From positions 23,404 through 87,403 of the forward strand of contig NIRF01000009.1 in assembly GCA_002878375.1 (NCBI GenBank): DNA of 64,000 bases, written 5' to 3'. Shown in pieces: positions 47,263-55,942 of this stretch (position 1 is its first letter; each line of letters opens with the position of its first letter). This stretch comes from Dictyoglomus sp. NZ13-RE01 (GTDB taxonomy: Bacteria; Dictyoglomota; Dictyoglomia; Dictyoglomales; Dictyoglomaceae). A program made the position numbers and the translations under genes. The notes under the pieces are model-generated. The model did no database searches. It saw nothing but the letters and a program-made list of their open reading frames with translations, and was not told the DNA's origin.

Positions 47263-48441
47263 TCAATCTTTTTTAAGCACCTGATATATGGCACATTTTA
47301 AATAGTAGGATTCAGGGTATGAGAGAAGTATTGGATGGTCTTTTGCCTGAGTTCTAAAATCTACAAGCCTTAAAATTCTATTAGCATCCTCACTGGCAGA
47401 CTCAATAACTTGTTCAAAAAGTTCCCTTGTGATATGCTGAGAACAGGAGCAGGTTATTAAGAATCCTCCCTCTCTTAATATTTTCATGGCTCTTAAATTT
47501 ATTTCTTTATATCCTCTTAAAGCATCTGCTACAGTCTTTTGAGATTTTGTAAAAGCAGGAGGATCTAAGATTACCACATCAAATTGCCTTTTTTCTTTAT
47601 GATATTCCCTTAGTAGATCAAAAACATTTTTCTCAATAAACTCAATCTTATCTTCATAGCTATTTATTTTAGCATTTTCTTTGGCAATTTCTAATGCGTC
47701 TGAAGATATATCAACTGCCGTCACCTTTTGCGCTCCATATTTGCAAGCATGAATGGCAAAGGATCCAGTATAGCAGAATGCATCTAATACTTCAGCATTG
47801 TTAACAATATTTTTTAGCATAGCTCTATTTTCTCTCTGATCCAAGAAGTATCCAGTTTTTTGACCGTTTTCTACATCTACAAGAATGTTTACATCATTCT
47901 CCATAATCAAAATTTTTGTATCAAAGTTGCCTTTAAGAAATCCCTTTTGAAGAGGAAGCCCTTCTATTTCTCTCACGGATACATCATTTCTCTCATAAAT
48001 TCCTCTTGGGTTAAAGATTTCATTCAGAACATCCACGATTACATCTTTAAACCTGTCAATTCCTAAGGTTAAGGTTTGAATTACAAAAATGTCTTCAAAC
48101 TTATCAATTATCAGTCCTGGTAAAAAGTCTGCCTCCGCAAACACTACTCTACATGAAGAAGTATCTACTACTTTTTTTCTATACTCCCATGCTTGTAATA
48201 TTCTTCTATAAAAAAAGTCTTTGTTAATTTCCTCGTCTTTTCTTGTGAGTACTCTAACTGTAATTTTAGATTTTGGGTTAATATATCCCCTGCCAATGAA
48301 ACTTTTGCTTGAATCCAAAATATCTACAATATCCCCAGGTTCGTATTCGCCAATTATTTTATCTATCTCATTATAGTAGATCCAGGGAAAACCCTTTACT
48401 ACATTTTTATGTTCATTTTTCTTAAGTATTACCTGTACCAC
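47263..48441 (-). CDS. RlmI-like 23S rRNA cytosine methyltransferase
   Basis: The 392-residue protein has an N-terminal PUA-like domain (about 1-75), then GYFLDQRENR, a S-adenosylmethionine motif VLDAFCYTGSFAIHA, the catalytic ILDPPAF and ITCSCSQHI. This is the RlmI/YccW family of m5C methyltransferases acting on 23S rRNA. GTG 48441 is taken as start because an extended -10 box TGGTATAAT ends six bases before it; there is no ribosome site, so the mRNA is probably leaderless. Confidence 0.85.
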   Translation of the reverse strand: MVQVILKKNEHKNVVKGFPWIYYNEIDKIIGEYEPGDIVDILDSSKSFIGRGYINPKSKITVRVLTRKDEEINKDFFYRRILQAWEYRKKVVDTSSCRVVFAEADFLPGLIIDKFEDIFVIQTLTLGIDRFKDVIVDVLNEIFNPRGIYERNDVSVREIEGLPLQKGFLKGNFDTKILIMENDVNILVDVENGQKTGYFLDQRENRAMLKNIVNNAEVLDAFCYTGSFAIHACKYGAQKVTAVDISSDALEIAKENAKINSYEDKIEFIEKNVFDLLREYHKEKRQFDVVILDPPAFTKSQKTVADALRGYKEINLRAMKILREGGFLITCSCSQHITRELFEQVIESASEDANRILRLVDFRTQAKDHPILLSYPESYYLKCAIYQVLKKD

Positions 48442-48488
48442 AGAGATATTATACCAGATTATTAGAAATGGGGAAGGTTTGAGTTTAT

Positions 48489-48677
48489 AAAAAAAGAAGC
48501 CACAGGCTCAACGGACCCTCCGGATTTTCATGGCAATCACCCCCTTTGCTTTCAGCCTCCTTTATCTCCTTCAGTAATCAGGGAAACTCTACTTCCCCTT
48601 TCCCAAAGGTCAGGAGACCTACTCCGCCACAGGGAGCCTTGCCACGGTCCTCCATCGGACCCCTTGATGCCTGTGGC
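48489..48677 (-). ncRNA. Stable non-coding RNA, 6S RNA-like
   Basis: Read leftward, a promoter (TTGATT 48711-48706, 16-base spacer, extended -10 TGGTATAAT ending 48684) predicts a start at G48677. The RNA is about 189 bases. Its first bases GCCACAGGC pair with GCCTGTGGC at the 3' end, followed by TTCTTTTTTT. Next come TCAA/TTGA, an 18-by-18-base internal bubble whose 5' side can form the hairpin GGTCC/GGACC, and then GTGGCA/TGCCAT, CTCCCT/AGGGGG, GTCTCC/GGAGAT and GGGAAA/TTTCCC. This rod with a central bubble and this length fit 6S RNA. An SRP RNA is unlikely because no GGAAG-type domain IV loop is seen. Confidence 0.65.
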
Positions 48678-48683
48678 AATTAT

Positions 48684-48711
48684 ATTATACCAAATCCATT
48701 CAAAAAATCAA
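48684..48711 (-). promoter_or_regulatory. Promoter of the 6S-like RNA
   Basis: TTGATT at 48711-48706, 16 bases, then TATAAT at 48689-48684 preceded by TGG gives an extended -10 promoter reading leftward. The predicted start is G48677. Confidence 0.7.
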
Positions 48712-48796
48712 CCCTTATTAAAATTATGTTAAAATCTTTCTTTTAGAAAACATCTATTTCTAAAACATAGCTTTTACAATACCTTAACATTGTCAA

Positions 48797-48834
48797 GAGG
48801 GAAAATTTTAAAAAAGAGAGTATATTTTTCCCTC
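48797..48834 (-). terminator. Hairpin after the DUF1284 gene
   Basis: GAGGGAAAA (48797-48805) and TTTTCCCTC (48826-48834) form a nine-bp stem just past the DUF1284 stop codon. The stem itself supplies T residues, and the terminator is probably moderate. The stretch 48712-48796 shows nothing else. Confidence 0.5.
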
Positions 48835-48843
48835 ACTTTCTAA

Positions 48844-49248
48844 TTATTTTTGTTTTTTTAAATTAATGAGTCCTTCCTTACAATATCCTAATTTGAACCA
48901 TTCACAATCTCTGCAGATATTTTCAAATTCTTCTATGGAAAGTTTAGTTAAAATAGTGTAAACCTCGCTTGGTAAAATGTTATGGAAGTTTGTAAATCCA
49001 TTTTTCTTCAAAAACTCCAAGAGCTTTGTATCTAATTTTTTAACCTTATCTTCAAATTTACACACACTGTTTATGAGATTAGGACAGCCCTTACATATTT
49101 AATCTGGATCTAAAATAAGATTTATTTTGGTGTTTTCAAAGATAACTTTTGTATATATCTTCTTGAAATTTTCTACAAAGTTTTCTCCATATCCTAATCC
49201 TCTAAATCCAAGAAAACATAAAAGATGATGAAATCTTAAATTAATCAT
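48844..49248 (-). pseudogene. DUF1284 family gene with an in-frame stop codon
   Basis: From ATG 49248 the frame reads MINLRFHHLLCFLGFRGLGY (the DUF1284 opening with the HHLLC motif), then GENFVENFKKIY up to ILDPD. A TAA stop at 49101-49099 interrupts it. The same frame continues with ICKGCPNLINSVCKFEDKV, the expected Cys-rich part, to a stop at 48844. Only the one codon is wrong, so it is a recent nonsense change. The downstream part alone could start at GTG 49065 but would lack the motif. Confidence 0.75.
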
Positions 49249-49251
49249 ATT

Positions 49252-49279
49252 TTGATTATAGAAAATTTCATATTATAAT
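49252..49279 (+). promoter_or_regulatory. Promoter giving a leaderless mRNA
   Basis: TTGATT (49252-49257), a 16-base spacer and TATAAT (49274-49279) end five bases before the ATG at 49285. There is no ribosome site. Confidence 0.65.
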
Positions 49280-49284
49280 AAACC

Positions 49285-49845
49285 ATGATCTTTAAAGATA
49301 CAAAGTTTATAATAAAAAGAGATTCTGGAGTACTAAGTCCTTTTGCCTCTTTTAATATTTTTTCTTATGATGGTAAATTTGTTGCTTTTGCAAAGGATGA
49401 AAATAGAAATATTGTTACTCATTTTGTAAAAAGACTTGGAAAGTTAAGGGCTCTAGCTCCTGTTTATTTGAAGGTAAAAGATTTGTTTGGTGTAAGCGTT
49501 ATAAATATAAATTCTCATCCCAGAGTTTTTTACTCCCTCTATGATCTATGGACCATAAATGGAGAGAAATATTTTATAAAACCTAAAATTTTCCCAATTC
49601 CAAATGTTATGGAGATATGGGATAGTTTTAACAAAATCGGAGAAGTAATAGGAAGAACAATCTTTGACGGGGTTAATAGGGAAGTTGCTATTTTTTCTTG
49701 GAGCCAATCTGATTTCTTAAATTGGTATGATGAAGGGTTTTTAGAAGTATTAGAAGAAGATTGGATAGATATATCTTTAGGAATAGCCTTAATAAAGGGG
49801 GCTCATATCAAACCAATGGAGTTGACCCCCCTCCCTGTATTTTAA
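49285..49845 (+). CDS. Hypothetical protein, possibly LURP-one-related
   Basis: The 186-residue soluble protein opens MIFKDTKFIIKRDSGVLSPF and contains a run of beta-strand-like segments (NIFSYDGKFVAFAKDENRN, YFIKPKIFPIPNVMEIWD, NKIGEVIGRTIFDG). The pattern is loosely like the LURP-one/scramblase-like barrel, a weak guess. It ends with a helix-like WIDISLGIALIKGAHIK. It has a promoter adjoining its start and is convergent with the GH44 gene. Confidence 0.55.
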   Translation: MIFKDTKFIIKRDSGVLSPFASFNIFSYDGKFVAFAKDENRNIVTHFVKRLGKLRALAPVYLKVKDLFGVSVININSHPRVFYSLYDLWTINGEKYFIKPKIFPIPNVMEIWDSFNKIGEVIGRTIFDGVNREVAIFSWSQSDFLNWYDEGFLEVLEEDWIDISLGIALIKGAHIKPMELTPLPVF

Positions 49846-49849
49846 ATGA

Positions 49850-51515
49850 CTATTCCAATACTAAATGGTAAACAGTGAGAGGTGGAATATTTATTTGGAA
49901 GCTATTGTTTTGAATATTATTTACCTCTCCCATTTTTCTTATTTCAGGAGATGAATAGTCAAAACCATATATAACTGAAGTAGAATAGTTTTTGCTTGCA
50001 TTATTAATAACTATACTTACTTTTCCTACTTTATCTAAATTTCTATTTATTATGATAATGTGTAATTTATTATCAGATTCTCCGTGAATAGCTGAGTATA
50101 CAGGTAAGTTTTCAACATCTGTGGTTTCTGCCTTTACACATGTATCTCCATATTTTGAGCCCTTTCCATCATAGTTCAGATATATGTTATAGGCGCTTTT
50201 TGCGTAGGTTCCACTATCTCCCCATCTTGTGGCAAGATATACTCCATACTTTCCAAAAATACCAAGCACATCTACAAGGGCAATTCCACCTGATATATCA
50301 TTTCTTCCTCCATAATCAAATTCTGTAATAGCAAGTTTTGTCCCTGGATAGTATGTGTTTATATCGTTTATTATATTTGTTAGTATAGGTAGATATTCAG
50401 GAAACCATTGATTTATCCAACTGTTTTCTCCTGCTGTAATTTGTCCCTTTTGTGTAGTTTTATAAGTTGGATCCCATAAGGTTCTTGGGGCTTGCATTCT
50501 TGCATATCTCATCTCTGGGCTTGTATTGTTTTCTCCATCAAAACATATTCTTACTCCATTTGGGTCTCTTGCTTCTGGATACCAATGGAGAGAAAGTACA
50601 TCTAAAAGCCTCTTTCCAGCTTTTTGAGACTCTTCTCTCATTTTTTCTAAGTAATAGCTTATAAACCATCTATGATTTCCTTTTTACACTGGACCAATCA
50701 GGAGCATTCTGTAGGCTAAGAAATCCCATGAATCCATAGGATTCGTATCCAAATACTTCTGCATACGGATCAATTTCTTTAATAACCTGCGCAAGGGATA
50801 CAGATTTAGATATTAATTCATCACATGTAACAGGGTTAGGATGAATTCTTGGATGGATGGAATTCCATAGATCTGGTTCATTATCAAGTAAGTATCCTTT
50901 TATTCCATTATTTGTATTTGCTCTACCATATCTATTTGTGAGAAAGTTTATAAACTCATCCATATAAACATAGTTATCTGATGTATCTGGAGTAAGAGAT
51001 AGAGAAGAGTCCTTTTTGAATTTTACTTCTGCCCATCTTGGGGAGGGAGCAGTTTCATTCTCCTTAACCTCTCCGTTAGCATCCTTTGCTACATATCCTG
51101 CCATCTGTAAGGTAACAGCACTGTATGCCCCTATCTCTAAGGACTTTTCATGAAACTTTTGTATCACAATGGCAGGAATGTTATATTGGTTTTGAGGTAT
51201 GCCCATTACCCATGGGAGATAATAATCGCTACTATGGTACCAGTCTGAACCTGCATTGGAACAATTATTTTCCCAATTATATCCTGTTAATCTATTTCCT
51301 CCAATTCTTCTTGCTGTATGGTTTACTCCTTCTATATCTTGGTTAGCTCCGTAAATATATGGACTTATTGGGGTTCTTTCAGAAGATGAATCAATTGTTA
51401 TTTGAGCATCAAATTCTCCTGAAATAATCACCTCTTCACCTCCTAAAGTTTTTGGAGCACATCCTGTGAGAAGAAGAATTAGGGTTAATACAAGTAAAAT
51501 CTTAACAAATTGCAA
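49850..51515 (-). pseudogene. GH44 endoglucanase-like lipoprotein, single-base frameshift
   Basis: The first part (51515-50670) starts at TTG behind GGAGGTG with a lipoprotein signal (LLVLTLILLLTGCAPK). It has ISPYIYGANQDIE, ARRIGGNRLTGYNWENN and the acid/base motif LLDNEPDLW. It ends DWSSVKRKS, stop. With one A removed from the run at 50681-50685 the frame reads SVKGNHRWFISYYLEKMREE and joins the second part, which has LSLHWYPEA and the nucleophile motif AITEFDYGG. Intact family-44 enzymes cut glucan, xyloglucan or mannan chains. As read, no full enzyme is made unless the frameshift is bypassed. Confidence 0.82.
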
Positions 51516-51562
51516 AAAATCACCTCCTATTTACAATTTTTTATATTTTATCACATACATAC

Positions 51563-51610
51563 TTGATGAAAATGTTTTTATAGGTTATCATTATAAAAAC
51601 GTTTTTATAA
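51563..51610 (+). promoter_or_regulatory. Promoter with 20-bp palindromic operator
   Basis: TTGATG (51563-51568), 17 bases and TATCAT (51586-51591) form a promoter for the UroD-like gene. The perfect palindrome TTATAAAAACGTTTTTATAA (51591-51610) starts at the last base of the -10 box, covering the start of transcription. A further half-site GTTTTTATA is at 51574-51582. The central CG and symmetry recall LacI-type operators. No regulator gene is near. Confidence 0.65.
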
Positions 51611-51621
51611 GGGGGAATTTT

Positions 51622-52626
51622 ATGAATAAGTGGATCAATAGAATTTATGAAAACTATCCCAAAAGATTTTCTTTCCCAATTCTTACATATCCTATTTTAA
51701 AAATCCTTGGTTATAATGTGGCTCAAATGCTTACAGATTCAGAGATACATTATCTTTGTTTAATGAAGATAATGGAGAAGTTTGATGTGTATGGAGTTGC
51801 AACTGCAATGGACCTTTCTGTAGAGGCGGAAGAATTCGGATGTAGTATAGATTTTGAAGAGGAAGAGGTACCAAAGGTTAAAAAACCATTAATTAGTAGT
51901 TTAGAAGATATAAAATACATTAAGGTTTCTGAAGTTGGCAGAAAAAGAACTAAAATTGTTCTTGAAACCTTAGAAAGGGTTTTAAAAGAAAATCCAAGAA
52001 TTCCTGTTTTTGGAAGCATGATAGGTCCCTTTTCTTTATCCATAAGGTTATATGATATTAATGAAATAATGGTAAACCTTATTGAAGAGCCAGAAAAAGT
52101 CCACGAACTTCTTGAAAAAACTTTTGAGTTTTTACTCTCATATGGAAAAGAGATGAAGAGGTTGGGAGCAAAAGGAGTATTGATAGCAGAACCGGCAGCA
52201 GGTCTTTTATCTCCTAAGTTTTGTGATGAGTTTTCTTCAAGCTATATTAAAAGAATAACTGATAATTTGCAGGATGAACATTTTATTGTAATACTTCATA
52301 ATTGTGGAAATACTCAGAAACTTGTAGATTCTATGGTATCTACAGGTAGTAAAATACTTCATTTTGGAAATGCGGTAGATTTGAAAAAGGATATAATAGG
52401 AAAGGTTCCTGAAAATATTATTGTTATGGGCAATTTAGATCCTGTTAATGTATTTATGAAAGGAGAAGTAAAAGAGATTTATAATAAAACTATTAATCTC
52501 TTAGAAGAATTGAAGGATTATAAAAATTTTGTGATATCTTCAGGTTGTGATATTCCTTATAGAACTCCTTTAGAAAATATTGAGGCTTTCTTCTCTGCAG
52601 TCAAAGATTACAATGAAAAATTATAA
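51622..52626 (+). CDS. Uroporphyrinogen decarboxylase-family methyltransferase (MtaA-like)
   Basis: The 334-residue protein has the UroD fold outline: AMDLSVEAEEFGCSIDF, PVFGSMIGPFSLSIRL, VLIAEPAAGLLSPKF, VILHNCGNTQKLVDSM and NLDPVNVFMKG. The HxCGN motif matches the zinc-ligand region of MtaA/MtbA-type corrinoid methyltransferases, not heme-pathway HemE. I start at ATG 51622 behind AAGGGGG. It overlaps a RACo-like activator gene, supporting a role in corrinoid-dependent methyl transfer. The corrinoid protein itself is not in the window. Confidence 0.75.
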   Translation: MNKWINRIYENYPKRFSFPILTYPILKILGYNVAQMLTDSEIHYLCLMKIMEKFDVYGVATAMDLSVEAEEFGCSIDFEEEEVPKVKKPLISSLEDIKYIKVSEVGRKRTKIVLETLERVLKENPRIPVFGSMIGPFSLSIRLYDINEIMVNLIEEPEKVHELLEKTFEFLLSYGKEMKRLGAKGVLIAEPAAGLLSPKFCDEFSSSYIKRITDNLQDEHFIVILHNCGNTQKLVDSMVSTGSKILHFGNAVDLKKDIIGKVPENIIVMGNLDPVNVFMKGEVKEIYNKTINLLEELKDYKNFVISSGCDIPYRTPLENIEAFFSAVKDYNEKL

Positions 52627-54328
52627 AGTATTTTATAAGGATAAAGTGTTTATAAGTGATGAGAGAAATTTATTAAAAATCTTTCAAAAAGAGAAAGTTA
52701 AAATTTCTGCGCCCTGCGGAGGGAAAGGTTTATGTGGTAAGTGCAAAGTAAAGATAGAGAAAGGTAATGTTTCTCCTCTTACAGAAGTAGAAAAATCCTT
52801 TTTAAGAGAGTATGAGATAAAAAATAATGTGCGTCTTGCATGTCAGGTTTTTATAGAGGATGAAGTTTATGTTGCCCCTTTAGAGGATGAGAGAAATATA
52901 AATATCCTTACTAATTTTTTATTGGAAGCTTATTATCCTATTAACCCTGAGGTTAAGGTTAAAGCTTTTAAATTAGAAAAGCCTGATCTTACTAATCAAA
53001 CTTCTTATCATGATAGACTTCTTTCTTACTTTGATAATAAATACAAAATTGCTAATATCTTTTTGATAAGAAAGATTCCTGATTATTTTAAAAATAATAA
53101 TTTTTTAGGGAACGTCATAGTTTATAAGGATGAGATCATTGATATAAGAGAAGAAAGCTTTAATGATCCTTTGGGGCTTGCCATAGATCTTGGCACAACC
53201 ACTATTGTTATGAAAATATTAAGTTTATCTAATGGGAGAGAGATCTGGAATACCTCCTTTAGAAATCCCTTGAATGTTTTTGGGGCGGATGTTATTTCCC
53301 TTATTGGGTATACTATGGAGAATGAGAGAGGAATAGATACACTAAATTATACTCTTGTTTCTGAGATTAAGGAGAGACTCAAAAACTTTCAGAGATTATC
53401 GGATATATATGAGATTGCTTTATCTGGAAATCCTACTATGACACACATTTTCATTGGTGTAAATCCAGAATCCATATCTTTTTCTCCTTACATTCCTGTG
53501 TTTACATCTTCTCTAACCTTTGATGCCCTTTCTCTTAATTTTCATAATATAAATCCTTTTTCTAAAATATATACCTTCCCTCTTATATCTGGATATGTTG
53601 GGGGAGATATTTTGGCTGGTATATTGGCTATTCAGCTTTGGAGGGAGGATGGAAATGTTATTTTTATAGATATGGGAACAAATGGGGAGATTGTTTTAAA
53701 AAGTGGTGATATTATTTATTCTTGCGCTACTGCATGTGGACCTGCTTTTGAAGGGGGAAATATTAGTATGGGAATGAATGCAGAAGAGGGAGCTATTGAT
53801 CATGTTTGGGTTGATGAAGGAAAGTTACGGTTTAGTACTATAGGTGAAAGTAGGGAAAGGGGAATGTGTGGGACAGGATTAATAGACGTGGTAGCAAAAG
53901 GCTTGGAACTTGGGCTTATTGATAATACAGGAAAAATCAAAGGCGGAGAAATAGAGCTTGGAAATGTGAAGATTTTGCAAAAGGATATTAGAGAATTTCA
54001 GTTGGCAAAGTCCGCTATAAGGTCTGGTATTGAAATATTATTAAGGGAGGCAGGTATAAAAGTAGAAGATGTGGATAAGATTTTTCTTGCAGGTGCCTTT
54101 GGGAGCTTTATAAATATTGAGAATACCATTAAGGTGGGTTTAATCCCTAAGATAGAAAGGAGAAAGGTAATTCCAGTTGGAAATTCATCCTTAAAGGGAG
54201 CAGAACTTGTACTTTTAAATAAGCATTATAAAAAAATTGCAGAACTCTTATCTAAAAGGGTTAAATATACTGAGCTTTCATCTCGTAAAGACTTTCAGGA
54301 CCTCTTTGTAGAGTTCATGTATTTTTAG
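52613..54328 (+). CDS. RACo-like ferredoxin/ASKHA corrinoid reductive activator
   Basis: The 571-residue protein has an N-terminal [2Fe-2S] domain (APCGGKGLCGKCKVKI, later Cys in RLACQVF), a linker, and an ASKHA-type ATPase domain (GLAIDLGTTTIVMKI near residue 190, FIDMGTNGEIVLKSG, IFLAGAFGSFI). This DUF4445 architecture is that of activators that use ATP to reduce inactive Co(II) corrinoid proteins. The start ATG 52613 lies inside the end of the UroD-like gene, so the two are coupled. Confidence 0.82.
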   Translation: MKNYKVFYKDKVFISDERNLLKIFQKEKVKISAPCGGKGLCGKCKVKIEKGNVSPLTEVEKSFLREYEIKNNVRLACQVFIEDEVYVAPLEDERNINILTNFLLEAYYPINPEVKVKAFKLEKPDLTNQTSYHDRLLSYFDNKYKIANIFLIRKIPDYFKNNNFLGNVIVYKDEIIDIREESFNDPLGLAIDLGTTTIVMKILSLSNGREIWNTSFRNPLNVFGADVISLIGYTMENERGIDTLNYTLVSEIKERLKNFQRLSDIYEIALSGNPTMTHIFIGVNPESISFSPYIPVFTSSLTFDALSLNFHNINPFSKIYTFPLISGYVGGDILAGILAIQLWREDGNVIFIDMGTNGEIVLKSGDIIYSCATACGPAFEGGNISMGMNAEEGAIDHVWVDEGKLRFSTIGESRERGMCGTGLIDVVAKGLELGLIDNTGKIKGGEIELGNVKILQKDIREFQLAKSAIRSGIEILLREAGIKVEDVDKIFLAGAFGSFINIENTIKVGLIPKIERRKVIPVGNSSLKGAELVLLNKHYKKIAELLSKRVKYTELSSRKDFQDLFVEFMYF

Positions 54329-54343
54329 AAAACATAGATTTTA

Positions 54344-55942
54344 AGTTTAATATACTCGAAAGGAGTCTCCATCTTCTGTAAGATAGAGATGAATTGCGAT
54401 TGATAAATAATTTGTTTTAGTATACAATAGACCTGGTGATAATTATGAAGTTTGATACTAATAAACATTATATAGAAGAGATGTAATAGATGATAAAATT
54501 TGAAAACTCTGATTAAGTGGAATCACGAGAAAGACTATATTCATGTTCTATTCAAGGCAACTCCTACAACGCCACTTTCTAAGTTCATAAAAGCTAAAAA
54601 TCAAGCAAAAGCTTTGGAAGGAATATTTTTAGTCAAGAAGTTATTGTCTTATCACAAGTGGTGGTGCTTCAGCTGAAGGAGTAAAAAAAGGAAATGTTGA
54701 AAGCATATAAGTATTGTATATGTCCGAACAAAGACCAAATAGAGTTTTTTGAAAAGACCTTTGGTTGTTGCAGATTTGTATGGAACATGATGCTGGAAGA
54801 AAAGCTTGAAGCATTAAGACGGGATAGGAAAATTCCAAGGATAACTCCAGCAAAGTACAAAAGGCAGTATCCTTTTTTAAAAGAAGTTGATAGTCTTGCT
54901 CTTGCAAATGTTCAGCTTCAACAAGAGAAAGCATTTAAGGATCATTTCAATAATCCGAAACATTTTAGCCCTCCGAAGTTCAAGAGGAAGAAAGATGAAC
55001 AGTCATACACGACAAACAATCAGAAAACCAAAAGTGGAAGTGAGACAATCAGGGTAGATTTTGAAAAAGGGCTTTTATATTTACCGAAGATAAAAAGTGC
55101 AATAAAAGCGGAATTTCACAGGAGGTTTGAAGGCAGAATAAAATCAGCAACAGTTGTTAAAACAAAAGCAGGCAGGTATTATGTGAGCATACTTGTAGAT
55201 GTACAGGACCCGAGGAATAAAATTAAAGAACCACAGAATTTTATTTGTGGGATAGATTTAGGGTTGAAAAGTTTTGCAACAGTTGTGAATGATTCAGAGT
55301 GTTTGAAGATTGAATACCCAAGATATCTAATCAAAGCTGAAAAGAAACTGAAAAGGTTACAGAGACAGCTTGCGAGGAAGAAGGAAGGTTCTAAGAATTG
55401 GAAGAAAGCAAGAGAAAGGCTTGCAAAAGAGCATGAATATGTAAAAAATACAAGAGAAGATTTTATGCACAAGATATCGAAAGCCATCATAGACGAGAAT
55501 CAAGTCGTGGTGGTTGAGAGCTTGAATGTAAATGGTTTATCAAGGACAAAGCTTTCGAAGTATGTTCTGGATAGCAGTTTTGCAAGGTTTATAGATTTTC
55601 TAAGGTACAAGGCAGAGTGGTATGGAAGGGAATTAATAGAAGCAGATAGGACATTTCCATCGTCAAAAATGTGCAGTAAATGTGGATACATTTATAAAGA
55701 GCTGAAATTAAGAGATAGAGTATGGAAATGTCCTGAATGTGGAGAAGTTCATGACAGGGACGAGAACGCAGGAAAGAACTTAAGAGACTATGGATATAGA
55801 TGTATAAGAAGTAGTAGGGTGGGGACCACCCGAATTTACGCCTGTGGAGATTGGACCTCTACTGCCATGGATAAAACCATGGTGGCAAGTCTGGCCGATG
55901 AATCAGGAAGCCTACACCTGTTCAAGGTGGATGGTAGTTCAC
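54344..55942 (+). mobile_element. IS200/IS605-type element 2 (broken tnpA plus TnpB)
   Basis: Limits are approximate. The left region has GGAGTCTCCATCTTCTGTAA with a small hairpin (ATCTT/AAGAT). The right end carries CTACACCTGTTCAAGGTGG followed by GTAGTTCAC at 55934-55942, which I take as the element's end. The sequence after it, beginning ATCCATATAAAAGG, belongs to a dehydrogenase gene and would be the guide portion of the element's RNA. Confidence 0.7.
54444..54711 (+). pseudogene. tnpA (Y1 transposase) pseudogene of element 2
   Basis: The start MKFDTNKHYIEEM, stop, matches the tnpA opening MKLDTNxH. A later frame has KTLIKWNHEKDYIHVLFKA and TPTTPLSKFIKAK, the HUH-type segment with the second His kept. 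A third frame has SRSYCLITSGGASAEGVKK, the C-terminal end. Frameshifts and deletions break it several times, so this transposase is dead. Confidence 0.72.

Noticed and set aside
48489-48677. SRP RNA or RNase P RNA as identity of the structured RNA
   Set aside because: No GGAAG-type SRP domain IV loop and no RNase P conserved core are seen; the length and fold suit 6S better.
48546-48746. A 66-codon plus-strand frame
   Set aside because: It covers the 6S-like RNA and its promoter on the other strand and has no ribosome site.
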